A DNA stretch of 64,000 nt from Rikenellaceae bacterium (GCA_015060065.1 SUZF01000001.1:88837-152836), one strand, 5' to 3'; positions 17,946 through 27,747 are shown, counted from the stretch's first letter. Translations and numbers: made by a program. The notes: generated by a model not told the origin, from the sequence alone.

Positions 17946-18530
17946 TTACGCGAGGTTGATATTTTTCTCCTTTATCATCTTGCGCAGGTTGATAAGCGCA
18001 TATCGCATACGCCCCAACGCTGTATTGATACTCACATTAGTCTGCTCGGCTATCTCCTTGAAACTCAATCCGGAGAAGTAGCGTAACATAACGACCTCAC
18101 GCTGCTCGTCAGGCAACAACTCAACCAGATGGCGAACATCGCGACTGATTTGAGCGGCAACCATCTCGTCCTCGACCGTATGCTCGGCAAAGCGCAGTGT
18201 TCCCAATACGTTATAGCCCGCATCAGCCTCATTTACCTGCTTCTGCTGCTTACGCGCACGGAAGTAGTCGATAACCTGATTGTGAGCAATACGTAAAATC
18301 CACGATAGGAACTTGCCGTTATCGGTGTAACGGCCCTCGTCGATTACTCGAACAGCCTTGATAAAGGTCTCTTGGAAAATATCATCTGCAACGTCATTAT
18401 CCTTAACCATCATACGGATATACTCCTTCACACGACGGCTGTGACGCTCGATGAGTTGAGAAATAGCACTCTGATCGCCCGAAAGATAACTATTAAGCAA
18501 TCCTTGGTCACTTAATACTTGTACGTTCAT
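17946..18530 (-). CDS. ECF-type RNA polymerase sigma factor
   Basis: A 194-residue sigma-70 family protein of the extracytoplasmic-function class. Region 2 (about residues 20-95) has the typical DDIFQETFIKAVR and GKFLSWILRIAHNQVIDYFR. Region 4 (about 130-185) has LPDEQREVVMLRYFSGLSFKEIAEQTNVSINTALGRMRYAL, a helix-turn-helix for the -35 element. No anti-sigma factor gene is adjacent, so control is not of the common FecR/membrane pair type. A promoter-like TTTG-20-TATCTTG lies about 95 bases upstream of the start. The regulon cannot be told from sequence. Confidence 0.92.
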   Translation of the reverse strand: MNVQVLSDQGLLNSYLSGDQSAISQLIERHSRRVKEYIRMMVKDNDVADDIFQETFIKAVRVIDEGRYTDNGKFLSWILRIAHNQVIDYFRARKQQKQVNEADAGYNVLGTLRFAEHTVEDEMVAAQISRDVRHLVELLPDEQREVVMLRYFSGLSFKEIAEQTNVSINTALGRMRYALINLRKMIKEKNINLA

Positions 18531-18623
18531 ACTCTTCGTTTTTAATAAAAAATGTTAAAAGAGTACAATTTTTTCGATAGGCAACGAGTTTTTTTAATCA
18601 GTTAATACTTTTGTTTTCGATTG

Positions 18624-18654
18624 CAAGATACACACACTTTTCGGTTTTTCCAAA
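18624..18654 (-). promoter_or_regulatory. Probable promoter of the sigma factor gene
   Basis: Minus-strand TTTG at 18651-18654 and TATCTTG at 18624-18630, spacing 20. The -7 box lacks one T of the consensus. It implies a leader of about 87 bases. Confidence 0.45.
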
Positions 18655-18755
18655 TCGTGTCCAAATCCGCAATCGGGTCATTTTTTTCGCAAAATCCGTG
18701 CCACAACACGCTGTGGCGCATATTTCCTTGCACATCGCCATTAGGTCAAACGACA

Positions 18756-18796
18756 AAAACGGCAGGTCAATCGCCCAAATAGACCATAGACCTGCC
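18756..18796 (-). terminator. Terminator of the metY-metX-hom operon
   Basis: GGCAGGTC and GACCTGCC form a perfect 8-bp stem (18761-18796). On the minus strand it is followed by GTTTTTG. It lies 18 bases after the hom stop. Confidence 0.75.
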
Positions 18797-18814
18797 ATGC
18801 GAATATTGTCGAAA

Positions 18815-20005
18815 CTAATCCTCCGGGTATGCCGCAATAAAGAGATTGCGCTTGCGAATCACATCCTTAACGGCGTACAAATCGCTTAAACGCACATCAC
18901 CCACAATGTATGACGACGAGTCGCTGGTGTAGTTCTCGCGAACTTTCAAGAATTTGAACAGAGCCAAATCCTCGGCATTCGTATAGCGAAGGTAGATGCG
19001 GAAGACAAAGTCGTCAGTATATTCGGGAACAATCTCGGCATTGAGTTTCTTATACTCGTACTTATAGTTATAATGGCACGCCATAATGTCGCTCAACACA
19101 GCCGAGCCGGTAGGATATCCGCCCGCACCCCTGCCGAACATAAACTGCTTATAGTAGAACTTACCCTTGATGACCACTCCGTTGAACTCATCCTCGACAC
19201 TATATATATATTTATCGCGCGAGATAAGGTGCGGCATAACGCTCATAATCATACGGCCGTCGGGGAGTTTCTCGACATGGGCAACCAACTTTATGCGTCG
19301 TTTCTTCTCGGTGGCAAAGCGTATATCGTCATCGTTCATCTGCGAGATGCCATAGACAAATATCTTATCGGGCGAAACGTAGCGACCAAAGGCGTGCATC
19401 GTGATAATTATCAACTTGAAGAGCGAGTCAAAGCCATCGATATCGAGCGAGGGGTCAGACTCGGCAAAGCCCAAATCCTGCGCCAACTTCAACGCCGCCG
19501 GATAGGACATATTCTCGTTAAAAATCTTCGAGAGAATAAAGTTCGACGAGCCGTTCAGGATACCCTTGACCGACACCAGCAGGTCATTGTCATAGTACTC
19601 TTCGAGGTTACGGATGACAGGGATGCTGCCACACGCCGAGGCATCATAGAGCAGCGGCACCTGCTTCTCGCGCTGAATCTCGATAAGTTCTTCGAGGTGA
19701 TAGGCGAGCATCTTCTTGTTGCCCGTAACCACAGGGACACCTGCTTCGAGCGCACGTCGTACAATTTTATACGAAGCCTCGGCATCGTCTATAAGTTCAA
19801 CCACGAGATTGATATCGGGGTCATTAAAGATATCGTCGGGATTATCCGTAAAATCCGCCTTCACTCCGCGGTCTTTGGAGATATCACGCACACAAATTCG
19901 TTTGATACGCGCCTCTTTGAGCGATATCTCTTCGAGAACATCATACAAGCCGCGACCCACGGTACCAAATCCGAAGAGTCCTATGTTTAGTACACCTCTG
20001 TTCAT
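18815..20005 (-). CDS. hom: Homoserine dehydrogenase
   Basis: Reduces aspartate semialdehyde to homoserine, the branch point to methionine and threonine. The 396-residue protein has the NAD(P) motif GLFGFGTVGRGL, VTGNKKMLAYH, the catalytic segment GILNGSSNFILSKI and FAESDPSLDIDGFDSLFK. It is monofunctional, with no aspartokinase domain; the last ~60 residues may be a short ACT-like regulatory tail. The start lies 3 bases after the metX stop, making metY-metX-hom a tight three-gene unit. Confidence 0.95.
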   Translation of the reverse strand: MNRGVLNIGLFGFGTVGRGLYDVLEEISLKEARIKRICVRDISKDRGVKADFTDNPDDIFNDPDINLVVELIDDAEASYKIVRRALEAGVPVVTGNKKMLAYHLEELIEIQREKQVPLLYDASACGSIPVIRNLEEYYDNDLLVSVKGILNGSSNFILSKIFNENMSYPAALKLAQDLGFAESDPSLDIDGFDSLFKLIIITMHAFGRYVSPDKIFVYGISQMNDDDIRFATEKKRRIKLVAHVEKLPDGRMIMSVMPHLISRDKYIYSVEDEFNGVVIKGKFYYKQFMFGRGAGGYPTGSAVLSDIMACHYNYKYEYKKLNAEIVPEYTDDFVFRIYLRYTNAEDLALFKFLKVRENYTSDSSSYIVGDVRLSDLYAVKDVIRKRNLFIAAYPED

Positions 20006-20008
20006 ACT

Positions 20009-21025
20009 CTATTTCTGCATAAAGTTCGTAATAATCGTATTGAGCTGTTCATGCTCGACAAGGAAGCCGTCATGACCAAAGTCCGAGTCGATGATGTGAT
20101 ACTCCACATCGGGGATATTCGCCACCATAACCTCATGGTCGGCAGGTGGGAACAAAATATCCGAAGTTATCGAAACGACCAAAACCTTCGCCTTGATTGC
20201 GCTCAACACCTCCTCGACAGTTCCGCGACCACGTGCAATATTGTGCGAATCGACTGCCTGCGAGAGACGATAGTAGGAGTAGGCGTTGAATCGACGACGC
20301 AACTTCTCGCCCTGATGTTGCTGGTAGGTTGTTGCCCGATAACCTCGCAATTTCGACCAATCCGGGTCTTGTTGTGTGCGGTCGTAGGCGATACCTCCGC
20401 GGTAACTCAAAAGGGCAATGCTTCGTGCTGCTGCCATTCCTACAGCACCGGCATCATCCCTACGCTCGCCGAAACTCCGGTCTGCCTCGATAGCCATACG
20501 TTGCGACTCGTTGAATGCCACAGCCCACGGCATCGAGCGCGGTGTGGTGGCGATAAATGCAGCCCTCTTTGCAAAATCGGGAGCCTGCACCACCCACTCC
20601 ATACATTGGAATCCGCCTATCGAACTGCCAATAAGGAGTTCGACCTGTTCAATTCCGAGTCGCTCGGCAAGACGCTGGTGACAATGCACCATATCACGCA
20701 CCGTAATCTCCGGAAAGTCGCCATACCACTTCTCGCCCGTAGTCGGATTGACCGACAGGGGTCCTGTTGTGCCGTAGTGTGAGCCGAGGAAGTTGGCGCA
20801 AACGACAAACCAACGCTTCGGGTCAAGGAATCGACCACTCTCGACCGTATGCTCCCACCACTCCTCAACCTCCGAGTTGGCGGTCAGGGCATGGCAGACC
20901 CAGATGACATTATCCTTCGTCGGGGCGAGGGTTCCGTAGGTTGAGTAGGCGACGGTCAGGTCGGGAAGAGTCACCCCACACTCCAACTCCAACGGAGTAT
21001 CGAAATATGCGTATTGTACAGCCAT
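20009..21025 (-). CDS. metX: Homoserine O-acetyltransferase
   Basis: An alpha/beta-hydrolase-fold enzyme that acetylates homoserine with acetyl-CoA. The 338 residues show CHALTANSE near the oxyanion region, the nucleophile elbow IGSSIGGFQCMEW, the TFA/FLGSHYGTTGP block and a C-terminal Asp (TSDILFPP) and His (FGHDGFLVEH). It lies between metY and hom with spacings of 2 and 3 bases. A succinyltransferase activity cannot be excluded from sequence, but the MetY neighbour favours acetylhomoserine. Confidence 0.94.
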   Translation of the reverse strand: MAVQYAYFDTPLELECGVTLPDLTVAYSTYGTLAPTKDNVIWVCHALTANSEVEEWWEHTVESGRFLDPKRWFVVCANFLGSHYGTTGPLSVNPTTGEKWYGDFPEITVRDMVHCHQRLAERLGIEQVELLIGSSIGGFQCMEWVVQAPDFAKRAAFIATTPRSMPWAVAFNESQRMAIEADRSFGERRDDAGAVGMAAARSIALLSYRGGIAYDRTQQDPDWSKLRGYRATTYQQHQGEKLRRRFNAYSYYRLSQAVDSHNIARGRGTVEEVLSAIKAKVLVVSITSDILFPPADHEVMVANIPDVEYHIIDSDFGHDGFLVEHEQLNTIITNFMQK

Positions 21026-21027
21026 CT

Positions 21028-22317
21028 CTATTCGTTGAGAGCAGCCGCAAAAGCCTGCTCGAAATCATCAATCAAATCCTCGACATTCTCCAATCCTGCC
21101 GATAGACGCAGCAGCGTAGGCGAGATGCCAACTGCCGCCAAATCCTCATCGCTCAACTGCTTGTGAGTGGTCGAGGCTGGGTGGGTAATAACGGTTATCG
21201 AGTCGCCAATCATCGTCATATTGGCAACCAATTTGAGCGACTCGACAAAACGCACCGTCGTATCGAGCGACCCTTTCAACTCAACGGTCAGCACGGCCCC
21301 TGCTCCGTGGCGGAAATATTTTTGAGCCATCGCGTGCGAGGGATGCTCCTCAAATCCCACATAACTAACTCGCTTGACAAGTGGATGCTGTCGGAAATAC
21401 TCCGCCAAACGACGTGTCGATTCGACCGAGTGCTTCACGCGCAACGAGAGTGTTTCAAGACCCAACTGCATAAGGTACGAATCGAATGCCGAAGGCGAAC
21501 AACCGAGGTCGCGCAGACCATCCACACGGCACTTGACGATATATGCCATATTGCCGAATGTCTCATAGAATTTCAGACCGTGATAACCCTCCGAAGGCTC
21601 GCACAGCGCAGGGTATTTTCCATTGCCCCAGTTATAGGTACCACCATCGACAATCACTCCGCCCATAGCCGTACCGTGTCCGTTAATCCACTTCGTAGCC
21701 GACTCGACAACGATATCCGCACCCCACTCCAAGGGTCGGCACAGGTAACCACCTGCACCAAACGTGTTATCCACAATGAAGGGGATATCGTAACGGTGAG
21801 CCATCTCGGCAATAGCCTCCAAGTCGGGGACATTACAGCCCGGATTACCCATCGACTCAACGTAGATAGCCTTGGTGCGCTCGTCGATAAGTTTCTCCAT
21901 CTCTGCGACACTCTCATCCTTTGCCAAGCGGCAATCGATACCGAGTTTGCGGAACGATATCTTGAATTGGTTGAACGTACCACCATAGAGGTAGGGCGAG
22001 GCGACGATGTTATCGCCACTATCAGCCAGCGAGGTTATCGCTATAAGTTGTGCCGACATTCCCGACGAGAGAGCCAGCGCTCCAACGCCCCCTTCGAGGG
22101 CGGCAATGCGCTCCTCATAAGCCGACGTTGTCGGGTTTTGCAATCGAGTGTAGATGTTACCAAACTCTTTGAGTTCGAACAGACGTGCCGCATAGTCGCA
22201 AGTACGGAAGTGGTATGCAGCCGTAGGATATATCGCAACACCGCGCGAGCCTGTATGGTCGGGGTGATAGCCTCCGTGTATTTGCAGCGTTTCGAAACGC
22301 AATTTTTTCTCTGACAT
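21028..22317 (-). CDS. metY: O-acetylhomoserine sulfhydrylase
   Basis: A PLP-dependent Cys/Met metabolism enzyme that makes homocysteine directly from O-acetylhomoserine and sulfide. The 429 residues include YPTAAYHF, RLQNPTTSAYEERIAALEGG, SGMSAQL, VDNTFGAGGYLCRPLEWGAD, the PLP lysine in ESATKWINGHGT and a C-terminal GISPTLLRLSAGLENVEDLIDD. It heads the metY-metX-hom unit. Only 38 bases separate it from kdsC upstream, and these consist of a 7-bp AATT repeat; no SAM riboswitch is visible there. Confidence 0.95.
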   Translation of the reverse strand: MSEKKLRFETLQIHGGYHPDHTGSRGVAIYPTAAYHFRTCDYAARLFELKEFGNIYTRLQNPTTSAYEERIAALEGGVGALALSSGMSAQLIAITSLADSGDNIVASPYLYGGTFNQFKISFRKLGIDCRLAKDESVAEMEKLIDERTKAIYVESMGNPGCNVPDLEAIAEMAHRYDIPFIVDNTFGAGGYLCRPLEWGADIVVESATKWINGHGTAMGGVIVDGGTYNWGNGKYPALCEPSEGYHGLKFYETFGNMAYIVKCRVDGLRDLGCSPSAFDSYLMQLGLETLSLRVKHSVESTRRLAEYFRQHPLVKRVSYVGFEEHPSHAMAQKYFRHGAGAVLTVELKGSLDTTVRFVESLKLVANMTMIGDSITVITHPASTTHKQLSDEDLAAVGISPTLLRLSAGLENVEDLIDDFEQAFAAALNE

Positions 22318-22320
22318 AAA

Positions 22321-22359
22321 TTATCAACTGTCAATTATCAATTATCAATTATTAATTAT
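22321..22359. repeat. 7-bp-period AATT repeat
   Basis: Successive copies of TCAATTA/TCAACTG with a 7-base step, filling the gap between kdsC and metY and overlapping the kdsC stop codon. Similar heptads occur at 31691, 37391 and 58021. Confidence 0.8.
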
Positions 22360-22904
22360 CTCGATGCTACCGAGTTATCACAAATAGTTCCCATCGAGTC
22401 CAACGCCCATGTTCCGTGAGCGCGCAGCACCTGCTCGACGATATCGCGGACACACCCCTTGCCTCCGCCAAACTGCGACACGTAGCACGATGCCTCGATA
22501 ATCTCCGAAGCGGCATCTGCCGGGCATACCGGAATACCGACCAGACGCATACACTCCAAGTCGGGAATATCATCTCCGACATATATCGTATTGGCGAGAT
22601 TCACACCCTCCGCCTCGGCAAACTCGCGGATAGCCTTGATTTTGTCCATACAGTTTGTGTAGAGGTGCTTCACGCCCAATCGCTGCATACGCGAGGCGAG
22701 CAGCGATCCGAAACCGCCCGAAATCACACACACCTTATAGCCGTGCTTAATGGCATACGACAGCGCGTAACCATCTTTGGCATTATATCGACGCAGGAAG
22801 TCCCCATCGGGCAGGGGCATAATACTGCCGTCGGTCATCACGCCATCCACATCGAATACAAACGCCTCGACCTCGGCTAATCTCTCTTTGAAGTTTCTTT
22901 CCAT
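22356..22904 (-). CDS. kdsC: KDO-8-phosphate phosphatase
   Basis: A HAD-superfamily subclass III phosphatase that releases KDO for lipopolysaccharide synthesis. The 182 residues carry the HAD motif DVDGVMTDGSI (both Asp), the VISGGFGSLLASRM segment, and the final IYVGDDIPDLECM acidic motif. The typical length is 170-190. The start overlaps the end of the upstream DUF2520 gene by 28 bases. Other KDO genes are not in the window. Confidence 0.92.
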   Translation of the reverse strand: MERNFKERLAEVEAFVFDVDGVMTDGSIMPLPDGDFLRRYNAKDGYALSYAIKHGYKVCVISGGFGSLLASRMQRLGVKHLYTNCMDKIKAIREFAEAEGVNLANTIYVGDDIPDLECMRLVGIPVCPADAASEIIEASCYVSQFGGGKGCVRDIVEQVLRAHGTWALDSMGTICDNSVASR

Positions 22905-23656
22905 ATATTTTGGCTTAATTTTTCGTATATCTCTTGCAACTCCGGCTGCGCGCAGAGCATCCGCAAGTGTCGCTCGATGGTTGTTCTGTCGCCCCGTTTT
23001 GCCGGCCCTGTCTGCACGGCTGACGGATTGCCGCTCTCGACAGCCTTACGGGCAGTCTCGACAATCAGTGGTGCAAGGGTCGAGAAGGACATCCCCGTCT
23101 TCTGCATCAACTCCGCACCCACTGCGTAGAGATGATTCACAAAGTTGCAGACAACAACCCCGGCAAGGTGAGCCTGCGAGCGTATCTGCGAATCCGCATC
23201 AAAGACCACATCACTCAATCGTCCGGCAACCGCCTTAACCTCGGAGAGTAACTCCTCATTTGCCGCCTCGACAAAGAGCGGAATCTCGCGAAAATCGACT
23301 CTGCGCCCCGCAGTAAAGGTCTGCAACGGGTATATCACTGCACGACGAGCAAAACGTGCCGGGATAGCATCAAGTGGTTGCGAGCCTGCTGTATGTGCCA
23401 CCACAGCCCCTTCGGGCAACGGCAACGAAGAGAGCAGGGGTGTTATTGCCGAATCCGAGACGGCAACCAAGTAGAGGTCGGCTGTGGCGAGATTGCCGGG
23501 ATTGTCGCTCCACTCGCATCGTGCAAGTTGTGCCACCGCCCTGCCTCGCTCGGCATTGCGGGCAAACACCTGTCGCACCTCGAAGCCTCGCTCCGGGAAT
23601 ACCCTTGCGAAGGCCTCGGCAACATTGCCACTTCCGATTATCACAACACTCTTCAT
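22877..23656 (-). CDS. Rossmann-like / DUF2520 domain protein
   Basis: A 259-residue protein with an N-terminal Rossmann fold (VVIIGSGNVAEAFARVF) that resembles NADP-binding oxidoreductases, followed by a helical DUF2520 domain containing RSQAHLAGVVVCNFVNHLYAVG and GPAKRGDRTTIERHL. The function of the family is not known to me. It overlaps kdsC by 28 bases and lies 8 bases from the YihY gene stop, so it belongs to this operon. Confidence 0.85.
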   Translation of the reverse strand: MKSVVIIGSGNVAEAFARVFPERGFEVRQVFARNAERGRAVAQLARCEWSDNPGNLATADLYLVAVSDSAITPLLSSLPLPEGAVVAHTAGSQPLDAIPARFARRAVIYPLQTFTAGRRVDFREIPLFVEAANEELLSEVKAVAGRLSDVVFDADSQIRSQAHLAGVVVCNFVNHLYAVGAELMQKTGMSFSTLAPLIVETARKAVESGNPSAVQTGPAKRGDRTTIERHLRMLCAQPELQEIYEKLSQNIWKETSKRD

Positions 23657-23664
23657 CTCGGCTC

Positions 23665-24963
23665 CTACGCTTTTATATCGGTCAGTTTAAGATTCTGTTG
23701 CGACATACGCGCCTCCGCCTTTATGCGGTCCAACTCCGCGCTAACCTGCTGCAACTCTGCGCTGGCGGCAAGGTCTATCGAACTACTGCCCGCATACTCC
23801 ACCGCCTCCAAGATATTATATACCGTGAATGTCGCCACATCCTTTGCCGGTACAAACGACTTCTCGAAACCCTTGCCCTCGGCAGGGAGTTCGAGGAGTT
23901 GCTCCGCCTCAACCAACGAGCGCAAGACCGAATTGACAATTCGTGTGGGCAGGTTCAGGGTATGCTTAATCTCCGAGAGCGAAATGGCCCCCTTGCCTGC
24001 TGCAAAGTGGCGCACAACCACGAGCATCGCGCCAAGCAACACCTTGCGTCGCGAGTCGTAATTCACGTGCAATGACTCACGCTCCTCGTCAAACTTGTCG
24101 ATATTCTGATATGCAAACGCCAACTCGCCACCAAACAGAAGAATCATCCACGAATACTGCACCCACATCAAGAAGAGTGGCAACGCGGCAAAACTTCCAT
24201 AGATGGCATTGTACGAGGTCATCAATGTTTGCAAGTAGAGGTATCCCCACTGGAAAAGGATAAATGCCGTGCCGGCAACCACTCCCGCCATAATGGCAGA
24301 GCCGACACGCACGGTCGTATTGGGAATAATGTAGTAGAGAAACGAAAACATCACCCACATAACCACTATCGACATCAACTTCGACACCCACACAACCCAC
24401 TCGGCATCGACACCACCGAAAAGACCCTGTGCATAGGAGTTGATTCCGTTTGCCGCAGCCCACAGAATCGGGGCAACGACTATCACGGCAATATAGTCCG
24501 AGTACTTACGGGCGAGGCTGCGCGTTGAGGTAACCTCCCAAATATTGTTGAAGGCACTCTCGATAGAGCCGAAGACCCTGATGACTGCCCAAAAGAGGGT
24601 GATGATTCCGACAGCAGCCACAACACCGCTCTTGGTATTTTCGAGAGCCTTGTTGGCAAACTCGACAACGTAGTCGATAATCTCCGGATTCTTCGGAAAG
24701 AGCGAGTAGAGATTCTCAATCAGATCATCGATAATACCAAAGCCCTTGACAATGGCAAAGACCACCGCAAGTATCGGCACAATCGAAATCAGGGTATAGA
24801 ACGTGAGGGCGGCACAACGCACGAGTGTTCCGTGTTCCTGCAATCCGCGAGCCGTGTAGAAGAATAGTTTATATTGACGCACAAGCCAATTCAGCCACGA
24901 CGACTTATACTCTCTGCGGAATATCGTGACCGTGAAAAACTCTATGATTTGGCGTACCGACAT
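23665..24963 (-). CDS. YihY/BrkB-type inner membrane protein
   Basis: A 432-residue polytopic membrane protein. Residues about 30-300 hold the six-helix YihY core, with the typical CAALTFYTLISIVPILAVVFAIVKGFG, the FNNIWEV motif and LPLFLMWVQYSWMILLFGGELAFAYQN. A cytosolic C-terminal extension of about 130 residues has a winged-helix look (ISLSEIKHTLNLPTRIVNSVLRSL) and ends in an amphipathic helix. Once named RNase BN, the family has no nuclease activity established; it may be a transporter. It lies upstream of the DUF2520 gene in the same direction. Confidence 0.85.
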   Translation of the reverse strand: MSVRQIIEFFTVTIFRREYKSSWLNWLVRQYKLFFYTARGLQEHGTLVRCAALTFYTLISIVPILAVVFAIVKGFGIIDDLIENLYSLFPKNPEIIDYVVEFANKALENTKSGVVAAVGIITLFWAVIRVFGSIESAFNNIWEVTSTRSLARKYSDYIAVIVVAPILWAAANGINSYAQGLFGGVDAEWVVWVSKLMSIVVMWVMFSFLYYIIPNTTVRVGSAIMAGVVAGTAFILFQWGYLYLQTLMTSYNAIYGSFAALPLFLMWVQYSWMILLFGGELAFAYQNIDKFDEERESLHVNYDSRRKVLLGAMLVVVRHFAAGKGAISLSEIKHTLNLPTRIVNSVLRSLVEAEQLLELPAEGKGFEKSFVPAKDVATFTVYNILEAVEYAGSSSIDLAASAELQQVSAELDRIKAEARMSQQNLKLTDIKA

Positions 24964-24997
24964 ACTCTTATTTTCTCATTTGAACTACCAAAGGTAG

Positions 24998-26149
24998 TTA
25001 TTTTAATTTTATCGACAAAAAATTCGTTCCGACGGTCGTAAAAGCAATCCGCTCGCTACCACCCTCTTTCAGCCCCGTCATCGCGGTCAGACGCTCGGTC
25101 GATAGGGGAAAATCGCGTTTGAGGATCTGCCGTTTCTGACCCTTCAATTCACGTTTCAGCCGCTTCGGGTCGAAGGTTTCGATTTTCGCAATTTCATAGA
25201 TGCGACCGATAACCCCCTCCGGACGTTCCGTGGCAAAACCATATCCGTTTTCGCTCCAAATATCCGCCTTGCCCGCCAGATGCACCCTCGCCAAGCGACA
25301 CTTCTGCAAAGCCACATCGGGCTGCACCAACCAGCGGTACTCTTCGCCCCTGAATATCGGCTCCACAAACTCCATTTTCGGCATTGCCTGTCGAGCATAA
25401 CTTCCTATGCCCAATGCCGTTGCCCGAATCTCGCACTCGTCTGCTTCGCCTATGTAGATAAGCACCTCCTTACACTCGTCACCAAGCGACACAGCCTCCA
25501 CACTGCAAACTCCGAAGAGATGACGAGCCTCCTCGACATCGAACATCGGAGAGGCCTTGATACAGACCCTATCGGCAATACTCCGTAATCGAGGCATCAG
25601 CGCAACCATATCGGGTGAGCAATCTTCGAGCCGCACGAGTTTTTCGCCCTTTACACCCCTGCGGTCGGGATCGGCATAGCACCAATCGAAATGGTCGGTA
25701 CAGGAGGCAACGAACTCTGCCGAATCAGCACAGACAACCTCGATATTTGCAGCACCCAATCTGCGGAAATTTTCGCGAGCAACCTCCGCCAGCACCTCAT
25801 CACGCTCGATGGTTACCACCCGCTCGAATTTTTGGGCAAGGTAGAGTGCATCGACGCCCAACCCACAGGTCAAATCAAGCACCGCACCGCCCGCGAGAGG
25901 TTTATGTGCTGCGCACTCCTCGCTCGACGACTGCTCGAATGCCAGCGACGGAATTATACATCGAGCCTCGAAATAGGAGGGCAACTTCTTACGCGCACGG
26001 CCGAGGTACTTAACCTGCGTGGCAACCTCGGCAGCATGTTCGATATGCTTATCAAGGGCAATGTCGAGAGCATCGCGCGAGATATTCTCGTCGATAGCCC
26101 GTCGAAGTGCCGGGTCACACAGCAGTCTATATTGTTCAATGCTTATCAC
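24998..26149 (-). CDS. Class I SAM-dependent methyltransferase with THUMP-like C-terminus
   Basis: A 383-residue protein if started at the GTG that overlaps the comEC stop (GTGA); an ATG 30 codons earlier lies inside comEC and adds an unlikely Cys-rich leader. The central domain has the SAM-binding VLDLTCGLGVDALYLAQ, FERVVTIERDE and the catalytic-loop motif WCYADPDRRG. The DPDRR signature and the C-terminal ferredoxin/THUMP-like segment resemble the PG_1098 family of putative RNA methyltransferases. The target RNA is unknown. The four-base overlap with comEC suggests translational coupling. Confidence 0.8.
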   Translation of the reverse strand: MISIEQYRLLCDPALRRAIDENISRDALDIALDKHIEHAAEVATQVKYLGRARKKLPSYFEARCIIPSLAFEQSSSEECAAHKPLAGGAVLDLTCGLGVDALYLAQKFERVVTIERDEVLAEVARENFRRLGAANIEVVCADSAEFVASCTDHFDWCYADPDRRGVKGEKLVRLEDCSPDMVALMPRLRSIADRVCIKASPMFDVEEARHLFGVCSVEAVSLGDECKEVLIYIGEADECEIRATALGIGSYARQAMPKMEFVEPIFRGEEYRWLVQPDVALQKCRLARVHLAGKADIWSENGYGFATERPEGVIGRIYEIAKIETFDPKRLKRELKGQKRQILKRDFPLSTERLTAMTGLKEGGSERIAFTTVGTNFLSIKLK

Positions 26150-27618
26150 AGCGACAAATTTACCGTTTTTTTCGTTTCGGTGTTGCGCACAGCCACAGTT
26201 ATTGCAATCGCCACCCCATAAATCAGCCACACAGCCCACGCCGGAAGCGAAATATCAACTGCCGACCATCGCCAAGCGGCCACGCCCTCGACTACAAAGT
26301 TTAATCCTGCTCCCACACCGGAGAGCAGACTTTCGCACACCACGGCAAGCGGAGCAAACGGCGCGGCAATCCACACAACCGCCAAGATAACGATGATATA
26401 TGCACAGATGATAACTATCGGATTGAGCAGAACACCCACAATCGAAACCACCCCAAAGGTGTGCGCCACAAGGGGCATTGTTGCAATGCTCGACACCATA
26501 CCAACGACCATGGTTGCTGTAAAGGCATCAATCCACCATCGCCTTGTACGCAACATCCGCATAAGGGGAATACCCCAAATCAGAATGGCAATAACGGCAA
26601 TAAACGAGAGTTGAAAACTGATATCGAAGAGTTGGTCGGGGCGATAGACCAACATTGCAAAGGCGGTGGCAGACAACACATTGAGCGATACATAGCGTGA
26701 AGATGTTATCACGGCACCCTGCAACACCGAGAACATCACTGCGGCACGTACCACGCTGGGCGAGAATCCGCAGATTGCAGCATAAATCCATATCGGCACC
26801 ACAACCAGCACCGCCCGAACGACATGACCGCGATGCACGAATGACATCCACACCAACATCAGGTTAAACATCATAAAGACAATACCCACGTGCAGTCCCG
26901 ACACCGCCAAGATATGTGATGCTCCGGCTCTGGCATACGCCTCACGCAGTTCGGGCGTCATACCGCGTCGGTCGCCCACAGCCATTGCCACAATCGTAGC
27001 CGCCTCATCACCGGAAAGCCCCAACCGCGAGAGCCTCTCGACAGCCACAATGTGAAGGCTTCGCTTCTCGGTGTTTTCGACTTTCAGAACATCGTCTGCC
27101 CGCAGAAAGAGTGTTCCACCAAAGCCTCTGCGCGACATTAACCTACCATACGCACCAAACTTTTCGGGAAAGGGGATTACCCTTCCGAGAGCCTCGATGC
27201 GTGTGCCGAAATCCGCCTTTACAAGCGTATCAAGATAGAGATTTACCCGCTCGTCGGCATCCCGCATAGTGCCGTTACACTCATATTTGACAACCCGTGC
27301 CGGTGTTACAGCAAACCCCTTGCGATTCACCGGATTATCCTCTATTTCCACCACAAGATAGGTTTTCTCGCCTGCCGGCACTTGCGGATGGAATCCGCGC
27401 AACGAAGCCACCACGCCGCCAAACAAGACCAATGCCGCTACAATGTAAAGGTTGCTCGCACTCGACCGCAAACCGACTGCTGCAACGAGCAGGCACAACA
27501 GGAAACCTCCCCACAACGCCCATACGGGTATAGCGACCAAATCGAACAGCACAATACCCGCCATAAATGGTATCACGGCGACCAACATCGGGTATCGATT
27601 TTGTGTTAATCGGGTCAT
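26146..27618 (-). CDS. comEC: ComEC/Rec2-like competence membrane protein (no MBL domain)
   Basis: A 490-residue integral membrane protein, the channel for single-stranded DNA uptake in competent bacteria. It has the N-terminal helices and DUF4131-like domain, then the Competence domain with the hallmark GASHILAVSGLHVGIVF and the SVVRAAVMFSVLQ segment. It ends after the last helices and lacks the C-terminal metallo-beta-lactamase domain found in longer ComEC proteins, as is common in Bacteroidota. I chose MTRLTQNRYPM as the start, since the upstream extension is not membrane-like. It is the first gene of a run into the methyltransferase, YihY and kdsC. Confidence 0.85.
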   Translation of the reverse strand: MTRLTQNRYPMLVAVIPFMAGIVLFDLVAIPVWALWGGFLLCLLVAAVGLRSSASNLYIVAALVLFGGVVASLRGFHPQVPAGEKTYLVVEIEDNPVNRKGFAVTPARVVKYECNGTMRDADERVNLYLDTLVKADFGTRIEALGRVIPFPEKFGAYGRLMSRRGFGGTLFLRADDVLKVENTEKRSLHIVAVERLSRLGLSGDEAATIVAMAVGDRRGMTPELREAYARAGASHILAVSGLHVGIVFMMFNLMLVWMSFVHRGHVVRAVLVVVPIWIYAAICGFSPSVVRAAVMFSVLQGAVITSSRYVSLNVLSATAFAMLVYRPDQLFDISFQLSFIAVIAILIWGIPLMRMLRTRRWWIDAFTATMVVGMVSSIATMPLVAHTFGVVSIVGVLLNPIVIICAYIIVILAVVWIAAPFAPLAVVCESLLSGVGAGLNFVVEGVAAWRWSAVDISLPAWAVWLIYGVAIAITVAVRNTETKKTVNLSL

Positions 27619-27706
27619 CTTCACTTTGGGTTTGGGCAAAACATCTTTTGCGGAAATAAAGGTACAAAATTTATACGAATTGACCTTATCGCAAAGAGAT
27701 TTACAC

Positions 27707-27747
27707 AAAAAAATGGCAACCGGCGACCCTCACAGGCAGCCGGTTGC
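27707..27747 (-). terminator. Terminator of the EF-G2 gene
   Basis: A perfect 9-bp stem GCAACCGGC / GCCGGTTGC (27716-27747) followed on the minus strand by CATTTTTTT. It lies 66 bases after the gene's stop. Confidence 0.8.

Noticed and set aside
22318..22355. SAM riboswitch before metY
   Set aside because: Only 38 bases separate kdsC and metY, and they consist of the 7-bp AATT repeat; there is no room for a riboswitch.
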